Source of the DNA: Niastella soli
GTDB lineage: Bacteria; Bacteroidota; Bacteroidia; Chitinophagales; Chitinophagaceae
NCBI RefSeq assembly: GCF_017742245.1
Contig: NZ_JAGHKO010000001.1
Coordinates: 1,331,061-1,395,060, forward strand
Direction of reading: 5' to 3'
Length of the DNA stretch: 64,000 bases
In this document: positions 34,486 through 43,850 of the stretch, in pieces
Layout: the number at the start of each line of letters is the position of its first letter
Numbering within the stretch: position 1 is the stretch's first letter
The notes under the pieces: generated by a model
Seen by the model: the letters and a program-made list of their open reading frames with translations, nothing else
Told to the model about the DNA's origin: nothing
Database searches by the model: none
Program-made: the position numbers and the translations under genes

Positions 34486-36012
34486 TTAAAGGCCACCGGT
34501 TTCAATAAACTTTTGCCAGTCCTCAAACATCTTACCCTTCATAACACGTGGAAATTTATGCTGTCCGCCGATTTTTCCCTTCAGGTGCATAAACTCCATG
34601 AATTTTGAAACGGGTAATACGTTCAGGTAAACATCCTTCAGTGCACTATTTCTTTCCACCGCATAATCATCGTTGATGTCCTTCAGGCAATTGTCTATTT
34701 TCTGACGCAACAACTCCCTATCAACCGCATCGTCACAGGCAATCCACCATTGATGGGCAAAGAACAAACCATGAGGTATACCAGCTACGGTATATTCTGG
34801 AATGTTTACATTCATTTCCTCACTGGCCAGTTTAATGGCTTTATTCATGTTGTCAACACTCAGGTGCTCACCTACGAGACTCAGGAAGTGTTTTGTGCGG
34901 CCTGTAATAATTATTTCACAACGTTCTTTATCAACAAACCGAACTGTGTCGCCTATTAAATAGCGCCAGGCGCCGGCCGTTGTGCTAAGCAGGATCGCAT
35001 AATCCTTGCCTTCCTCTACCTGATGTATCATCAATGCCTCGGGGTTCTCAACCAGGTTGCCATCGGCATCGAAGTTATCCCCATTAAAAGGCACAAATTC
35101 AAAAAAGATATGATCGTTCAGGGCCAGTTTCATACCATGGGAATCCTGGCGGTCCTGGTAGGCAATGAACCCTTCTGAGGCAAGATAGGTCTCAATAAAC
35201 GTAAGCGGTCTGGCCACCAGTTTATTAAAGCCTTTTTTATAGGGTTCAAAAGAAACGCCCCCGTGAACGAAAAAGGCCAGGTTTGGCCACATGTCGTGGA
35301 TGGAATTGAGCTGGTACCGCTCGATGATCTTTTCCATACACATCTGGATCCAGGCCGGAACACCCACCACAAAGCCAATATCCCAGTTGGGGGCTTCCTC
35401 AACAATAGCTTCAATTTTACTGTTCCAGTCCTTGGTGCGGGCTATCTTTTTTCCGGGTTTATAGAAGGGGCTAAACCAGAAGGGCACTTTTTTAGCAGTG
35501 ATACCGCTCAGGTCGCCAGCATAATAGCCAGGGCCTTTTTGAAGGTCGGTACTACCGCCCAGCATTAACCAGCCTTTGCCAATGCTTTTTACCGGAATAT
35601 CGTGATAGGTGCGTAAGGAAAGTAATTGTTTGATCATGACGATGCGGTTACCGCGCATCAGATCATTGGTGATGGGTATATATTTACTGGCAGCTTCGGA
35701 GGTGCCAGAGCTGAGGGCAAAATATTTAATCTTTCCAGGCCAGCAAATGTCCCTTTTCCCTTCGAGCGTTTTATGCCACCATTCAGCATAAATTTTATTG
35801 TAATCATAGGTAGGGACCAGTTGCTGGAATTTTTTCCCGGCATGTTTGCTCAACAGAATCTCATCGAACCGGTATTTTTGACCGAATTCGGTAAACCGGG
35901 CTTTCTTCAGCAATTTCTTTAACACCCTGATCTGCTGCCGTCTGGGACTTTTAGCAGGTAATCGCAACGCTCGGGCAACCGACCGGGGTAAAGAGAGATC
36001 AATTAGGGCCAT
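34486..36012 (-). CDS. GH3-like (auxin-responsive GH3 family) adenylating enzyme
   Basis: The 508-residue protein belongs to the bacterial GH3 family, with ATP-binding SSGTSEAASKYIPIT near 104-118, a second ATP-binding segment LLSTTAGAWRYLIGDTVRF near 340-358 and C-terminal HQWWIACDD. Plant members conjugate amino acids to acyl acids through an acyl-adenylate; bacterial members have unknown substrates. No signal peptide, so cytoplasmic. Upstream lies a decayed pseudogene region. Confidence 0.92.
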   Translation of the reverse strand: MALIDLSLPRSVARALRLPAKSPRRQQIRVLKKLLKKARFTEFGQKYRFDEILLSKHAGKKFQQLVPTYDYNKIYAEWWHKTLEGKRDICWPGKIKYFALSSGTSEAASKYIPITNDLMRGNRIVMIKQLLSLRTYHDIPVKSIGKGWLMLGGSTDLQKGPGYYAGDLSGITAKKVPFWFSPFYKPGKKIARTKDWNSKIEAIVEEAPNWDIGFVVGVPAWIQMCMEKIIERYQLNSIHDMWPNLAFFVHGGVSFEPYKKGFNKLVARPLTFIETYLASEGFIAYQDRQDSHGMKLALNDHIFFEFVPFNGDNFDADGNLVENPEALMIHQVEEGKDYAILLSTTAGAWRYLIGDTVRFVDKERCEIIITGRTKHFLSLVGEHLSVDNMNKAIKLASEEMNVNIPEYTVAGIPHGLFFAHQWWIACDDAVDRELLRQKIDNCLKDINDDYAVERNSALKDVYLNVLPVSKFMEFMHLKGKIGGQHKFPRVMKGKMFEDWQKFIETGGL

Positions 36013-36203
36013 TAATTAGTTGCCCGTTTGGTCAGGCATGAATCAAAATTAAAGGTTTTTAACCTGATATATTGCACATTTTGCAAAGATTAGGGTTCGC
36101 TGCATGGGTTAAAAGAAAAAAACTCAGCTGTTAGGACGGGTTTCTGAAATTTCTCCTTTTGGGAATTAATCCCAGAAAAAGATTGTGTATAAACGAATTC
36201 CAT

Positions 36204-36599
36204 CTATTTTTTTCCTTTCAACTCCTTTATCTCCATTCGTATTCGCTCATTCTCTTTTTTAAGCTCGATCATATATAAGGTAAGCTCCTCAATTTTTTCC
36301 AGCAACCTCCCATTCATATCACCCAGTTCTACCCCCCTTGTTTTTTAACCTCCTCAGCAGAAGGGATGCCAGGCAGGTGCTTATTTTTATTGATGTATTG
36401 CTCCACCTGGTTAAGCGGTCTTAACTGATACGTTGAATCAATGACATAATCAGCAAAAGGGTGGACAGTGACAACCTTTACACCGCGTGAAGCTATTATA
36501 CCTTCCAAACAAAGCACATTTAGAATGGTTATTAATGAGGTAGGTAATGTAGGAATAGGCACAATAGCACCAGGCGCTTACAAACTGGCTGTCACCCCA
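36204..36599 (-). pseudogene. Decayed, internally inverted phage-tail-fibre-like (S74-type C-terminus) gene remnant
   Basis: On the minus strand, 36524 down to 36338 encodes EGIIASRGVKVVTV, HPFADYVIDSTYQL and [17 protein letters not shown], the conserved C-terminal part of Bacteroidota tail-fibre-like proteins. At a run of six G (36332-36337) the frame is broken by a stop; the next frame continues [20 protein letters not shown] and ends at 36204. On the plus strand, 36522-36599 encodes RMVINEVGNVGIGTIAPG and YKLAVT, which normally directly precedes that C-terminus. So the two halves lie in opposite orientations and the gene is dead. The 191 bases from 36013 to 36203 show nothing else. Confidence 0.75.
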
Positions 36600-37761
36600 T
36601 AACAATCGCATACCCACGCTGGTCTTTTGAATGGCTGCCCACAATAGTATAAGTACCACTGGCGTGAATAAATGGTTTTAAATAAGGCGGACAGGTTTTT
36701 AACTGTTCAATCACCTGTCTGAATAAAAATGTGGAGCCTTCGCAAAAGATCCATTCCCTGGCTTTTTCATTATTCTCCGTAATGGAGTACTCAGGAAAGG
36801 AGTCGAGTACCGAGCGTACTTCATTGGCGCTTTTTTCATCGCCGGCCAGATAAAATGTGGGAGTGCCTTCGTATTTTATCGATAGTTCTTTGTGTTCCCT
36901 GCTTACAAAAGTTACTGCTGCCCGTAAGTAGATCACCGCTTCCAGCAAGCCTGTGTATAACCAGGCGAGTTCCCCATGAAAATGCTTTTGTACAAACTGC
37001 ACCATGGCCTTGTAAAACAATTTTATATACTTGCTGTCCTTACGGGTGCTTTCCCCCTTAAAATGTATAATAGTGCAATCGGGATAATAATAGTTTTGCA
37101 TCCCCGCCTGTTGCAGGCGGTAACTAAGGTCAATGTCTTCCCCATACATAAAGAACTGCTCATCAAATCCACCCGTTTCATCGAGCAGACTTTTCCGTAT
37201 CAACATAAAAGCACCGGATAGAATATCTACTTTATTCACTTCCTGGTTGTTCAAATGCCCCATGTAATACCGCGCAAATAATTTGGAAGAAGGGAACCAG
37301 CGGGTCAGTCCGCTCATTTTACAAAACGATACCCACATAGAAGGAAAGCCGCGTTTCGATTCTTTCAGGTATTGCCCCGTACCATCTATCATTTTCACCC
37401 CTAATGCGCCGGCATCGGCTGTAGTTTCCATAAACGCCACACAACTTGTAAAAGCATCTTCCGGTAAAATGGTATCGGGGTTCAGGAACAGGATGTATTT
37501 GCCCCTGGCCTTCTGCAGTGCCTGGTTATTGGCTTTTGAAAACCCCTGATTAACCGTATTTTGTATAAACTGTACAAAGGGAAAACGGTTATGCAGGTAT
37601 TCAATGCTGCCATCCTTGGAGTTGTTGTCTACTACCCAAACTTCCACATTGCTTTGCCCGGTAGCCACACTCATTTGCCCAATAGCTTTGCGTACCGAGC
37701 ATAAACACTGCTCCAGGAAGTATTTCACGTTGTAATTAACAATTATAACCGATAACAGCAT
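36592..37761 (-). CDS. Family 2 glycosyltransferase
   Basis: The 389-residue protein has an N-terminal GT-A fold: SVIIVNYNVKYFLEQCL near 4-20, DNNSKDGS near 47-54, LFLNPDTILPEDAF near 92-105 (DxD-like metal site) and FDEQFFMYGEDIDLSYRL near 199-216. The C-terminal 120 residues are an extra domain with no assignment. It resembles rhamnosyl- or other sugar transferases of cell-surface glycans. It has no membrane segments apart from a possible C-terminal amphipathic stretch. The last bases overlap the neighbouring pseudogene remnant. Confidence 0.92.
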   Translation of the reverse strand: MLLSVIIVNYNVKYFLEQCLCSVRKAIGQMSVATGQSNVEVWVVDNNSKDGSIEYLHNRFPFVQFIQNTVNQGFSKANNQALQKARGKYILFLNPDTILPEDAFTSCVAFMETTADAGALGVKMIDGTGQYLKESKRGFPSMWVSFCKMSGLTRWFPSSKLFARYYMGHLNNQEVNKVDILSGAFMLIRKSLLDETGGFDEQFFMYGEDIDLSYRLQQAGMQNYYYPDCTIIHFKGESTRKDSKYIKLFYKAMVQFVQKHFHGELAWLYTGLLEAVIYLRAAVTFVSREHKELSIKYEGTPTFYLAGDEKSANEVRSVLDSFPEYSITENNEKAREWIFCEGSTFLFRQVIEQLKTCPPYLKPFIHASGTYTIVGSHSKDQRGYAIVMG

Positions 37762-37847
37762 ATACCTGCAAAATAGGACAGAAATTAAATAGTTTCTAGT
37801 TGATTAACCATTGTATTTCCGGGTAACCGGTCCAACCAGTTACACCG

Positions 37848-37855
37848 TATCTTTG
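37848..37855 (+). promoter_or_regulatory. Inositol phosphatase gene -7 box TATCTTTG
   Basis: Exact TAnnTTTG element only 4 bases before the ATG, implying a leaderless mRNA. Confidence 0.6.
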
Positions 37856-37859
37856 CGCC

Positions 37860-38636
37860 ATGTTAAAAGAAACTTTAATAAATGCCGCCGAAGCAGGCGC
37901 CAAAGTAATGCAACATTACTTCAACTCAACAAGCCTGCTGATCAGCAATAAGGAAGGTATCAACAACCTGGTAACTGAAGCCGACCACGCTTCTGAAAAA
38001 GCCATCTTTGAAACCATTAAATCGCAGTTCCCCGATCACTTTATATTAAGCGAAGAAGCGGGTGAAATAAAAATGGACAGCGAATACAAATGGATCATCG
38101 ACCCTATTGACGGTACGGTAAACTTTGCCCATGGCATTCCCATTTGCTGCGTTTCTATTGGTTTGGAACACAACGGCACTATGATCATGGGCGCGGTATT
38201 GAACCCATTCATTAAAGAATATTATTTCGCCGAAAAAGGCAAAGGCGCTACCCTCAACGGGGAGTCTATTCATGTGAGCATGGAAAGTGATGTGATGAAA
38301 TCATGCCTGGTTACCGGCTTCCCTTATACATATGTGAATGTCCCGAATGGTCCGCTGGAGGCATTTTCCCGCTTCATCAGGGCAGGTGTACCTGTTCGCC
38401 GTCTCGGTTCCGCCGCAATGGACCTTTGCTGGGTGGCAGCCGGCCGTTTCGATGGGTTTTATGAACATAAATTAAATGCCTGGGACAGCGCCGCCGGTTA
38501 TTTAATTGTTGAAGAAGCTGGTGGTAAAGTAACTGATTTTGAAGGTAATCCGTATTCACCCTATCAGCCGCACATCGCCGCTACCAATGGTAAAATACAC
38601 GACGATCTGTTAAAATGGGTGAACGACAAGGTTTAA
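37860..38636 (+). CDS. Inositol monophosphatase family protein (SuhB-like)
   Basis: The 258-residue phosphatase has the metal-binding motifs of the family: EEAGE near 61-65, DPIDGTVNFAHG near 80-91 and WDSAAGYLIVEEAGG near 208-222. It removes phosphate from inositol-phosphate, or from a nucleotide-like substrate such as 3'-phosphoadenosine 5'-phosphate; the exact substrate cannot be told. Cytoplasmic. It precedes thiL on the same strand with a 121-base gap holding an 11-bp inverted repeat. Confidence 0.93.
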   Translation: MLKETLINAAEAGAKVMQHYFNSTSLLISNKEGINNLVTEADHASEKAIFETIKSQFPDHFILSEEAGEIKMDSEYKWIIDPIDGTVNFAHGIPICCVSIGLEHNGTMIMGAVLNPFIKEYYFAEKGKGATLNGESIHVSMESDVMKSCLVTGFPYTYVNVPNGPLEAFSRFIRAGVPVRRLGSAAMDLCWVAAGRFDGFYEHKLNAWDSAAGYLIVEEAGGKVTDFEGNPYSPYQPHIAATNGKIHDDLLKWVNDKV

Positions 38637-38692
38637 AAGGCTTCAATCGGGTACCTGCCGAATAATTCGATAACTTTATTGGTCTTTTTCCG

Positions 38693-38719
38693 CTCTGCTT
38701 TCGCCAGGCGAAAGCAGAG
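38693..38719. terminator. Hairpin between the inositol phosphatase and thiL genes
   Basis: CTCTGCTTTCG pairs perfectly with CGAAAGCAGAG around a 5-nt loop. No T-run follows, so termination is uncertain. Confidence 0.5.
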
Positions 38720-38757
38720 TATTGCTATTTATTTTAAAAGATAACATCATCAGCACC

Positions 38758-39792
38758 ATGAGCGAAAGCAGAACAGAAATAAGTTCCCTGGGCGAATTTG
38801 GATTAATTGAACATCTTACCAGAAATATAGAACTGCAGAACGCGTCCTCCATCGTAGGAGTAGGCGACGATGCAGCCGTTATTGACCATTTTGGCAAACA
38901 AACCGTTATTACCACCGATCTGCTGGTTGAGGGCATTCACTTCGACCTCATGTACACGCCCTTGAAACACCTGGGCTATAAAAGCGTGGTGGTGAACCTG
39001 AGCGATATATACGCCATGAACGCCACGCCCACCCAAATAACTGTAAGTATTGCCTTCAGCAACCGTTTCAGCGTGGAAGCCCTCAGCGAGTTTTACGAAG
39101 GTATTTACGCGGCTTGCGAAAAATACGGGGTCGACCTCGTGGGTGGGGACACCAGTTCTTCTCAAAAAGGGTTTGTGATCTCTGTAACAGCTATCGGTGA
39201 AGTAACGCCCGGTAAATATGTTAGAAGGGACACCGCCCAAAAAGGCGATCTTATCTGTTGCAGTGGCGACCTGGGCGCGGCCTATGTAGGACTGCTGTTC
39301 CTGGAACGCGAAAAACAAATTTACCTCGAACATCCACAGGTACAACCCGACCTGGAAGGCGAAAGCTATGTAATTGGCCGCCTGTTAAAGCCAGAAGCCC
39401 GTAAAGAAACTATAGAATTCCTTGAAACACACAACATTGTGCCTACGTCTATGATGGATATTAGCGACGGCCTCAGTTCTGAAATACTCCACATTTGCGA
39501 ACAAAGCCAGCTTGGGTGCGTATTGTATGAAGAAAAATTGCCCATAGCCGAAGAAATGCGTAAAGCAGCCTTTAAATTTGAAATAGACCCAACTGCCTGT
39601 GCATTAAGTGGCGGCGAAGATTATGAATTACTGTTCACTATGAAGCAATCTGATTATGAAAAGATCGTTTTAAATGAACAGATCAGTGTCATTGGCTATA
39701 TGACCGATGCCAGTGAAGGTGTGAAAATCAATACCAAAGGCGGTCAGGTTCATCCCATCACTGCACAGGGATGGAACGCTTTTAAAAAATAA
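38758..39792 (+). CDS. thiL: Thiamine-monophosphate kinase
   Basis: The start is set at MSESRTEISSLGEFG (344 residues); an upstream in-frame ATG at 38722 adds 12. ThiL makes thiamine pyrophosphate from thiamine monophosphate. Motifs present: VGVGDDAAVID near 34-44, TTDLLVEGIHFDL near 54-66, VGGDTSSSQ near 127-135, DISDGLSSEI near 234-243 and GGEDYELLF near 284-292. No other thiamine genes in the window. Confidence 0.95.
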   Translation: MSESRTEISSLGEFGLIEHLTRNIELQNASSIVGVGDDAAVIDHFGKQTVITTDLLVEGIHFDLMYTPLKHLGYKSVVVNLSDIYAMNATPTQITVSIAFSNRFSVEALSEFYEGIYAACEKYGVDLVGGDTSSSQKGFVISVTAIGEVTPGKYVRRDTAQKGDLICCSGDLGAAYVGLLFLEREKQIYLEHPQVQPDLEGESYVIGRLLKPEARKETIEFLETHNIVPTSMMDISDGLSSEILHICEQSQLGCVLYEEKLPIAEEMRKAAFKFEIDPTACALSGGEDYELLFTMKQSDYEKIVLNEQISVIGYMTDASEGVKINTKGGQVHPITAQGWNAFKK

Positions 39793-39796
39793 ACCA

Positions 39797-41320
39797 GTGG
39801 AAAGCATGATGCAGAAGTTAGCCTACGTTTGTTTTGCTGTATGTATTTCAGGCCTTATTGGCTGCTCTGCATCACGCCAAACTTTTGATCCTCAACATAA
39901 GTACCCGAAAAAACAGTTACAGCAGGACTATACCGTTTTTCGCAAGGTGCTGGAAGAATCGCACCCCAGCCTGTATTGGTTCACCCCCAAAGACAGTATG
40001 GATTACTATTTCGATGATGGATATCGTCATCTCAACGACTCCATGACCGAAGTTCAGTTCCGTAATATTCTTTCCTATGTGGTAAGCAAGATCCATTGCG
40101 GGCATACGGCGGTAAAATATTCCAAACAATACGGCAAATACCTCGACACCGCCAATATAAAGATGTTCCCGCTGAGTTTTAAAGTTTGGAGCGATTCCAT
40201 GGTCATTACTGCCAATATCAACAGAAGAGACTCTATCCTGAAATACGGCACCATGGTTACCGCCATCGACGGATATAGAACCCGTCAGCTTACCGATTCC
40301 TTCATGAATTATATTTCTGGCGACGGCAACAGTATAAACGGTAAGTATCAAAGCCTTAGCAACAGTGGCGCCTTTGGTAGCCTCTATAGGAATGTAATGG
40401 GTTTGAAAGACCAGGTCGCTGTTACCTATGTCGATAGCACGGGGACTGAAAAAACGGTTAGTGTGCCGGTGTTCGACCCTTCGGTGAAAGACACTACAAA
40501 AAAAGGAACTTTTACTAACAAGCCTGCTACCAAACCACCAAAAGAAGGTGGTCACAATCAGCTCCAGTTCGCTTCCCGTTATGTTCAAATTGATACTACC
40601 TTGTCTTCCGCATATATGACGGTGCACACCTTTGCACGGGGGAATAAATTACGCTCATTCTGGCACAAAGCTTTTCGTGAACTGGACCGCCGGCATATTC
40701 AACACCTGGTGGTGGATGTACGCACCAATGGTGGTGGCGATGCAGGCCTTTCCACGCTTTTAACCCGCTACCTGGCCGATAAGAAGTTCAAACTCGCTGA
40801 TTCTCTTTATGCCGTTCGAAGAAGCAGTAAATATCATAAATATATTTCCTGGCAACCTTACTACTGGTCACTCACCCAGTTTGTAACCCATAAAGAAAAA
40901 GACGGTAATTATCACTTCGGCTACTTTGAACGCCACTTTTTCCATCCAAAGAAAAAGCATCATTTCGACGGGGATATCTACCTCGTTACCGGTGGTAATT
41001 CTTTTTCAGCCACTACCTTGTTTGTAAAAAGCCTCCAGGGCCAGTCGAATGTAAAAGTAATAGGGGAAGAAACGGGTGGGGGCGCCTATGGTAATACAGC
41101 CTGGATGATCCCCGATGTTACCCTCCCTAACACCAAAGTTCGTTTCAGACTGCCCAAATTCAGACTGGTAATGGATAAAGACCTTGTAAAAGAAGGCCGG
41201 GGCATTATGCCTGATATTCAGGTGTCGCCCACCCAGGAAACCATTCGCCGGGGAATAGACCCCAAAGCGGCTGTCATTCGCCGTCTTATCATGCATAAGA
41301 TCGGCGTGGCTCAGCAATAA
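39797..41320 (+). CDS. S41-family peptidase, lipoprotein
   Basis: The 507-residue protein has a lipoprotein signal (VCISGLIGCS, lipid Cys near 23). The S41 core includes VVDVRTNGGGDAGLSTLL near 304-321, the catalytic Ser in GGNSFSATTLF near 396-406 and GEETGGGAYG near 423-432. An intervening PDZ-like region (about 140-230) reads YGTMVTAIDG. It is probably anchored in the periplasm or outer membrane and cleaves proteins. It overlaps the convergent nagA by 10 bases. Confidence 0.9.
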   Translation: MESMMQKLAYVCFAVCISGLIGCSASRQTFDPQHKYPKKQLQQDYTVFRKVLEESHPSLYWFTPKDSMDYYFDDGYRHLNDSMTEVQFRNILSYVVSKIHCGHTAVKYSKQYGKYLDTANIKMFPLSFKVWSDSMVITANINRRDSILKYGTMVTAIDGYRTRQLTDSFMNYISGDGNSINGKYQSLSNSGAFGSLYRNVMGLKDQVAVTYVDSTGTEKTVSVPVFDPSVKDTTKKGTFTNKPATKPPKEGGHNQLQFASRYVQIDTTLSSAYMTVHTFARGNKLRSFWHKAFRELDRRHIQHLVVDVRTNGGGDAGLSTLLTRYLADKKFKLADSLYAVRRSSKYHKYISWQPYYWSLTQFVTHKEKDGNYHFGYFERHFFHPKKKHHFDGDIYLVTGGNSFSATTLFVKSLQGQSNVKVIGEETGGGAYGNTAWMIPDVTLPNTKVRFRLPKFRLVMDKDLVKEGRGIMPDIQVSPTQETIRRGIDPKAAVIRRLIMHKIGVAQQ

Positions 41321-42408
41321 ACCCGCTGCAGTTCTAATGCATCATCAAATACTACAAAGTCAGCCCGGTAACCGGCTTCCATTTTACCCAGCATGCTATT
41401 GGCCATCAATTGTGCCGGATATGCCGATGCCATGCGTAAAGCCTCTTCTAAAGGAATACCAACATGGTTAACGGCGTTCTTTACACATTGCAGCATGGTC
41501 AAAGATGAACCTGATAAAGTACCGTCGGGCAATGCAAAACGATCGCCACGAAACAGGTGCTGGTATTCGCCGCTGGTGGTTTCAGCTACGGCGTCGGTAA
41601 TAAAAAAAAGGCGTTGTTGCAATACTTTTTTGGCAATATGTACGGCCGCATAATCCACATGCACTCCATCGCAAACAATGCTGCTCATAGCTTTGGAGTG
41701 ATTCATAATAGCCCCCACCACACCTGGCTCGCGGTGTTGTAATGGCGACATAGCATTGAATAAATGCGTAGCGGCAGGTATGCCTTTATTGAACGCGTCC
41801 ATTGCCTGTTTGTAGGTAGCATTGGAATGTCCTACGGAAAGAATGATATTGTGTTGCTGTAATAGTTTTATAATACTTTCCTCACATTCTTCGGGCGCAA
41901 GGGTCATCATTTTAAACACATCCTTTCCTTTTTCCAGTAACATGGTCACTTCCGGAATGGTTGGTTTTTTAACACAGGCTTCCAGGTGTGCGCCTTTTTT
42001 TACCGGGTTTATATAAGGTCCTTCCAAATGTAACCCGAGTAAGCCTTTTCCTCCTTGCTGCCAGTAAGCACGAACCACTTCAAACCCCTGCAGGAATTTT
42101 TCGATGGTATTGGTGGCCATGGTGATCATAAAATGTGCACAACCGCCCATTAAACAATATTCATAAGTAGCCTTTAATGATTCCACCGATAATTCATGGG
42201 AGAACATTTTGCCATTGCCGCCATAGATCTGCATGTCAATAAAAGCTGGCGCCAGGGTAAACCCTTTCAGGTCTTCGGTCCTGTATTGTGAAGGAATGGC
42301 GTTTGCATTCACCACACCAACTATAATTTCATTATCTGTTAAAACCGCTTTGTTACTTTCTATCTTTTCTCCTGTGAATAACTTCCCGTTAGTATAAGCT
42401 ACTGACAT
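41311..42408 (-). CDS. nagA: N-acetylglucosamine-6-phosphate deacetylase
   Basis: The 365-residue amidohydrolase has metal-binding HLEGPYINP near 128-136 (Glu), VGHSNATYKQA near 192-202, THLFNAMSP near 214-222 and FITDAVAET near 275-283 (catalytic Asp). It deacetylates GlcNAc-6-phosphate in amino-sugar catabolism and cell-wall recycling. It lies next to a carbon-nitrogen hydrolase gene, with a gap of 37 bases, in the same direction. Confidence 0.95.
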   Translation of the reverse strand: MSVAYTNGKLFTGEKIESNKAVLTDNEIIVGVVNANAIPSQYRTEDLKGFTLAPAFIDMQIYGGNGKMFSHELSVESLKATYEYCLMGGCAHFMITMATNTIEKFLQGFEVVRAYWQQGGKGLLGLHLEGPYINPVKKGAHLEACVKKPTIPEVTMLLEKGKDVFKMMTLAPEECEESIIKLLQQHNIILSVGHSNATYKQAMDAFNKGIPAATHLFNAMSPLQHREPGVVGAIMNHSKAMSSIVCDGVHVDYAAVHIAKKVLQQRLFFITDAVAETTSGEYQHLFRGDRFALPDGTLSGSSLTMLQCVKNAVNHVGIPLEEALRMASAYPAQLMANSMLGKMEAGYRADFVVFDDALELQRVYC

Positions 42409-42445
42409 ATTGTTATAAATTCAATTGGTTGGGTGATGGATAACG

Positions 42446-43324
42446 TTATGCTAATATAAATCGATCTGCATCTTTCAGAAATGGTAATTTATTTCGTACC
42501 TCCTCAAGGGATTCTTTTTGCAGGGTAATGGTGAAAACATCCTCGTCATGCGATTTGGTATATACAGGAGCCCCCATAGCATCAACCACCATACTATCCC
42601 CACAATAGTAATGACCCATTCCATCTGTACCAACGCGGTTTACGCCTACTACATAACACTGGTTTTCTATGGCCCTTGCCTGCAACAATGTTTTCCAGGC
42701 GTGGTTCCGTTTTTCAGGCCAGTTGGCCACATATATCAATACATCATATTCGGGCGTGGCGTCAATTATAGAAGAGCCGGCCTCCTCAGGTGGTGGCATG
42801 GGCAAATCCCGTGCTTCTAATTCCGAAGCTACCAGATCGGCAAGGGAACTGGCTGCAGGTTTCTGCCTGCTCCATACCGGGAAACGCAGATCATAGCATA
42901 CCAGCAAATTGATCTTCCAGCCTTTTACAGAAGCGATCAATCGCTTATGACCAGGTGAGTAATGCTGGTCTTCCTGTCCATAGGCAAACAAGTGCCGTTT
43001 ATCGTAATAGCCGTATTGTCCATTAGGCAACATCCATACCAGGCGGTTGTAAAAATTCCCCTCTTCTTCAATGATCAAACTGCCAGTAAGAATGATCTTT
43101 CTTTCTGCAGACAGCTTTTTCATCCACGCCACTGAGGGGCCATCCATTTTTTCAGCCAGCTTTTCAGCATTCATACTAAACCCTGTGCTGAACATTTCGG
43201 GCAGTACTACTACTTCTGTTCGCTGCTGCAACGCCCTGATCTTTTCTTCAAATTGTTGCAGGTTGGCAGCTTTATCTTCCCAATGCAAATTGCTTTGTAT
43301 GGTGGTGATGGTTAGTGTTGACAT
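42446..43324 (-). CDS. Carbon-nitrogen hydrolase (omega-amidase/nitrilase family)
   Basis: The start is set at MSTLTITTIQSNLHWEDKA (292 residues); an upstream in-frame ATG at 43441 would overlap the divergent acetyltransferase gene. The Glu-Lys-Cys triad is visible: VLPEMFSTGF near 42-51, YDKRHLFAYG near 107-116 and VCYDLRFPVW near 143-152. It resembles omega-amidase of the YafV/Nit2 type, which hydrolyses alpha-keto-glutaramate and similar amides. A TACCTTTG promoter word is 17 bases upstream. Confidence 0.92.
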   Translation of the reverse strand: MSTLTITTIQSNLHWEDKAANLQQFEEKIRALQQRTEVVVLPEMFSTGFSMNAEKLAEKMDGPSVAWMKKLSAERKIILTGSLIIEEEGNFYNRLVWMLPNGQYGYYDKRHLFAYGQEDQHYSPGHKRLIASVKGWKINLLVCYDLRFPVWSRQKPAASSLADLVASELEARDLPMPPPEEAGSSIIDATPEYDVLIYVANWPEKRNHAWKTLLQARAIENQCYVVGVNRVGTDGMGHYYCGDSMVVDAMGAPVYTKSHDEDVFTITLQKESLEEVRNKLPFLKDADRFILA

Positions 43325-43340
43325 GATTACAATTAGAGTG

Positions 43341-43348
43341 CAAAGGTA
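43341..43348 (-). promoter_or_regulatory. Carbon-nitrogen hydrolase -7 box TACCTTTG
   Basis: CAAAGGTA on the plus strand is an exact TAnnTTTG match on the minus strand, 17 bases from the ATG. Confidence 0.55.
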
Positions 43349-43379
43349 ATTGTATTTTTTATGAGTATATTTAAGCATC

Positions 43380-43823
43380 ATGAACGATAATTCAACCTTC
43401 ACCCGCCTGGCAACAAAAGAAGATGTACCCGCCCTGGCCAACCTGATGAACGAACTGGGATATCCTACTACGGTGGCAGAAATGGAGCAACGGTTTGCAT
43501 TATTACAAACAAGTACCGACTATCTTACCTGGGTGGCCATTTGTAATAACGAGGTAGCCGGCATGATTGGCCTCGTCCGGAACATCTATTTTGAAAAAAA
43601 CGGATTGTACATCCGCGTAGGCGCCCTGGTGGTTAATAACGCATACCGTAAAATAGGTTTGGGAAAAGCGCTATTACAAAAAGCCACCGACTGGGCTGTT
43701 GAAAACGGTATTACACAGATCTATTTAAACAGCGGCAACCGCAATGAAAGGATCGATGCCCACGCCTTTTATAAACACCTGGGATTTGAACCACGGTCGA
43801 CCGGGTTTGTAAAAACACTATAG
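43380..43823 (+). CDS. GNAT N-acetyltransferase
   Basis: The 147-residue protein has the GNAT fold: FTRLATKEDVPALANLMNEL near 6-25, VRVGALVV-type strand near 77-86, the acetyl-CoA pyrophosphate loop in YRKIGLGKALLQKA near 90-103 and YKHLGFEP near 134-141. The acceptor substrate is unknown. Divergent from the nitrilase gene. Confidence 0.9.
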   Translation: MNDNSTFTRLATKEDVPALANLMNELGYPTTVAEMEQRFALLQTSTDYLTWVAICNNEVAGMIGLVRNIYFEKNGLYIRVGALVVNNAYRKIGLGKALLQKATDWAVENGITQIYLNSGNRNERIDAHAFYKHLGFEPRSTGFVKTL

Positions 43824-43837
43824 CTCCCCAAATTCTA

Positions 43838-43845
43838 TATTTTTG
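43838..43845 (+). promoter_or_regulatory. DUF6155-like gene -7 box TATTTTTG
   Basis: Exact TAnnTTTG match 5 bases before the ATG at 43851, again suggesting a leaderless mRNA. Confidence 0.55.
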
Positions 43846-43850
43846 CAATT

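Noticed and set aside
43325-43441. N-terminal extension of the nitrilase gene to 43441
   Set aside because: It would overlap the divergent acetyltransferase and pass its own promoter word; MSTLTITTIQ is the natural start.
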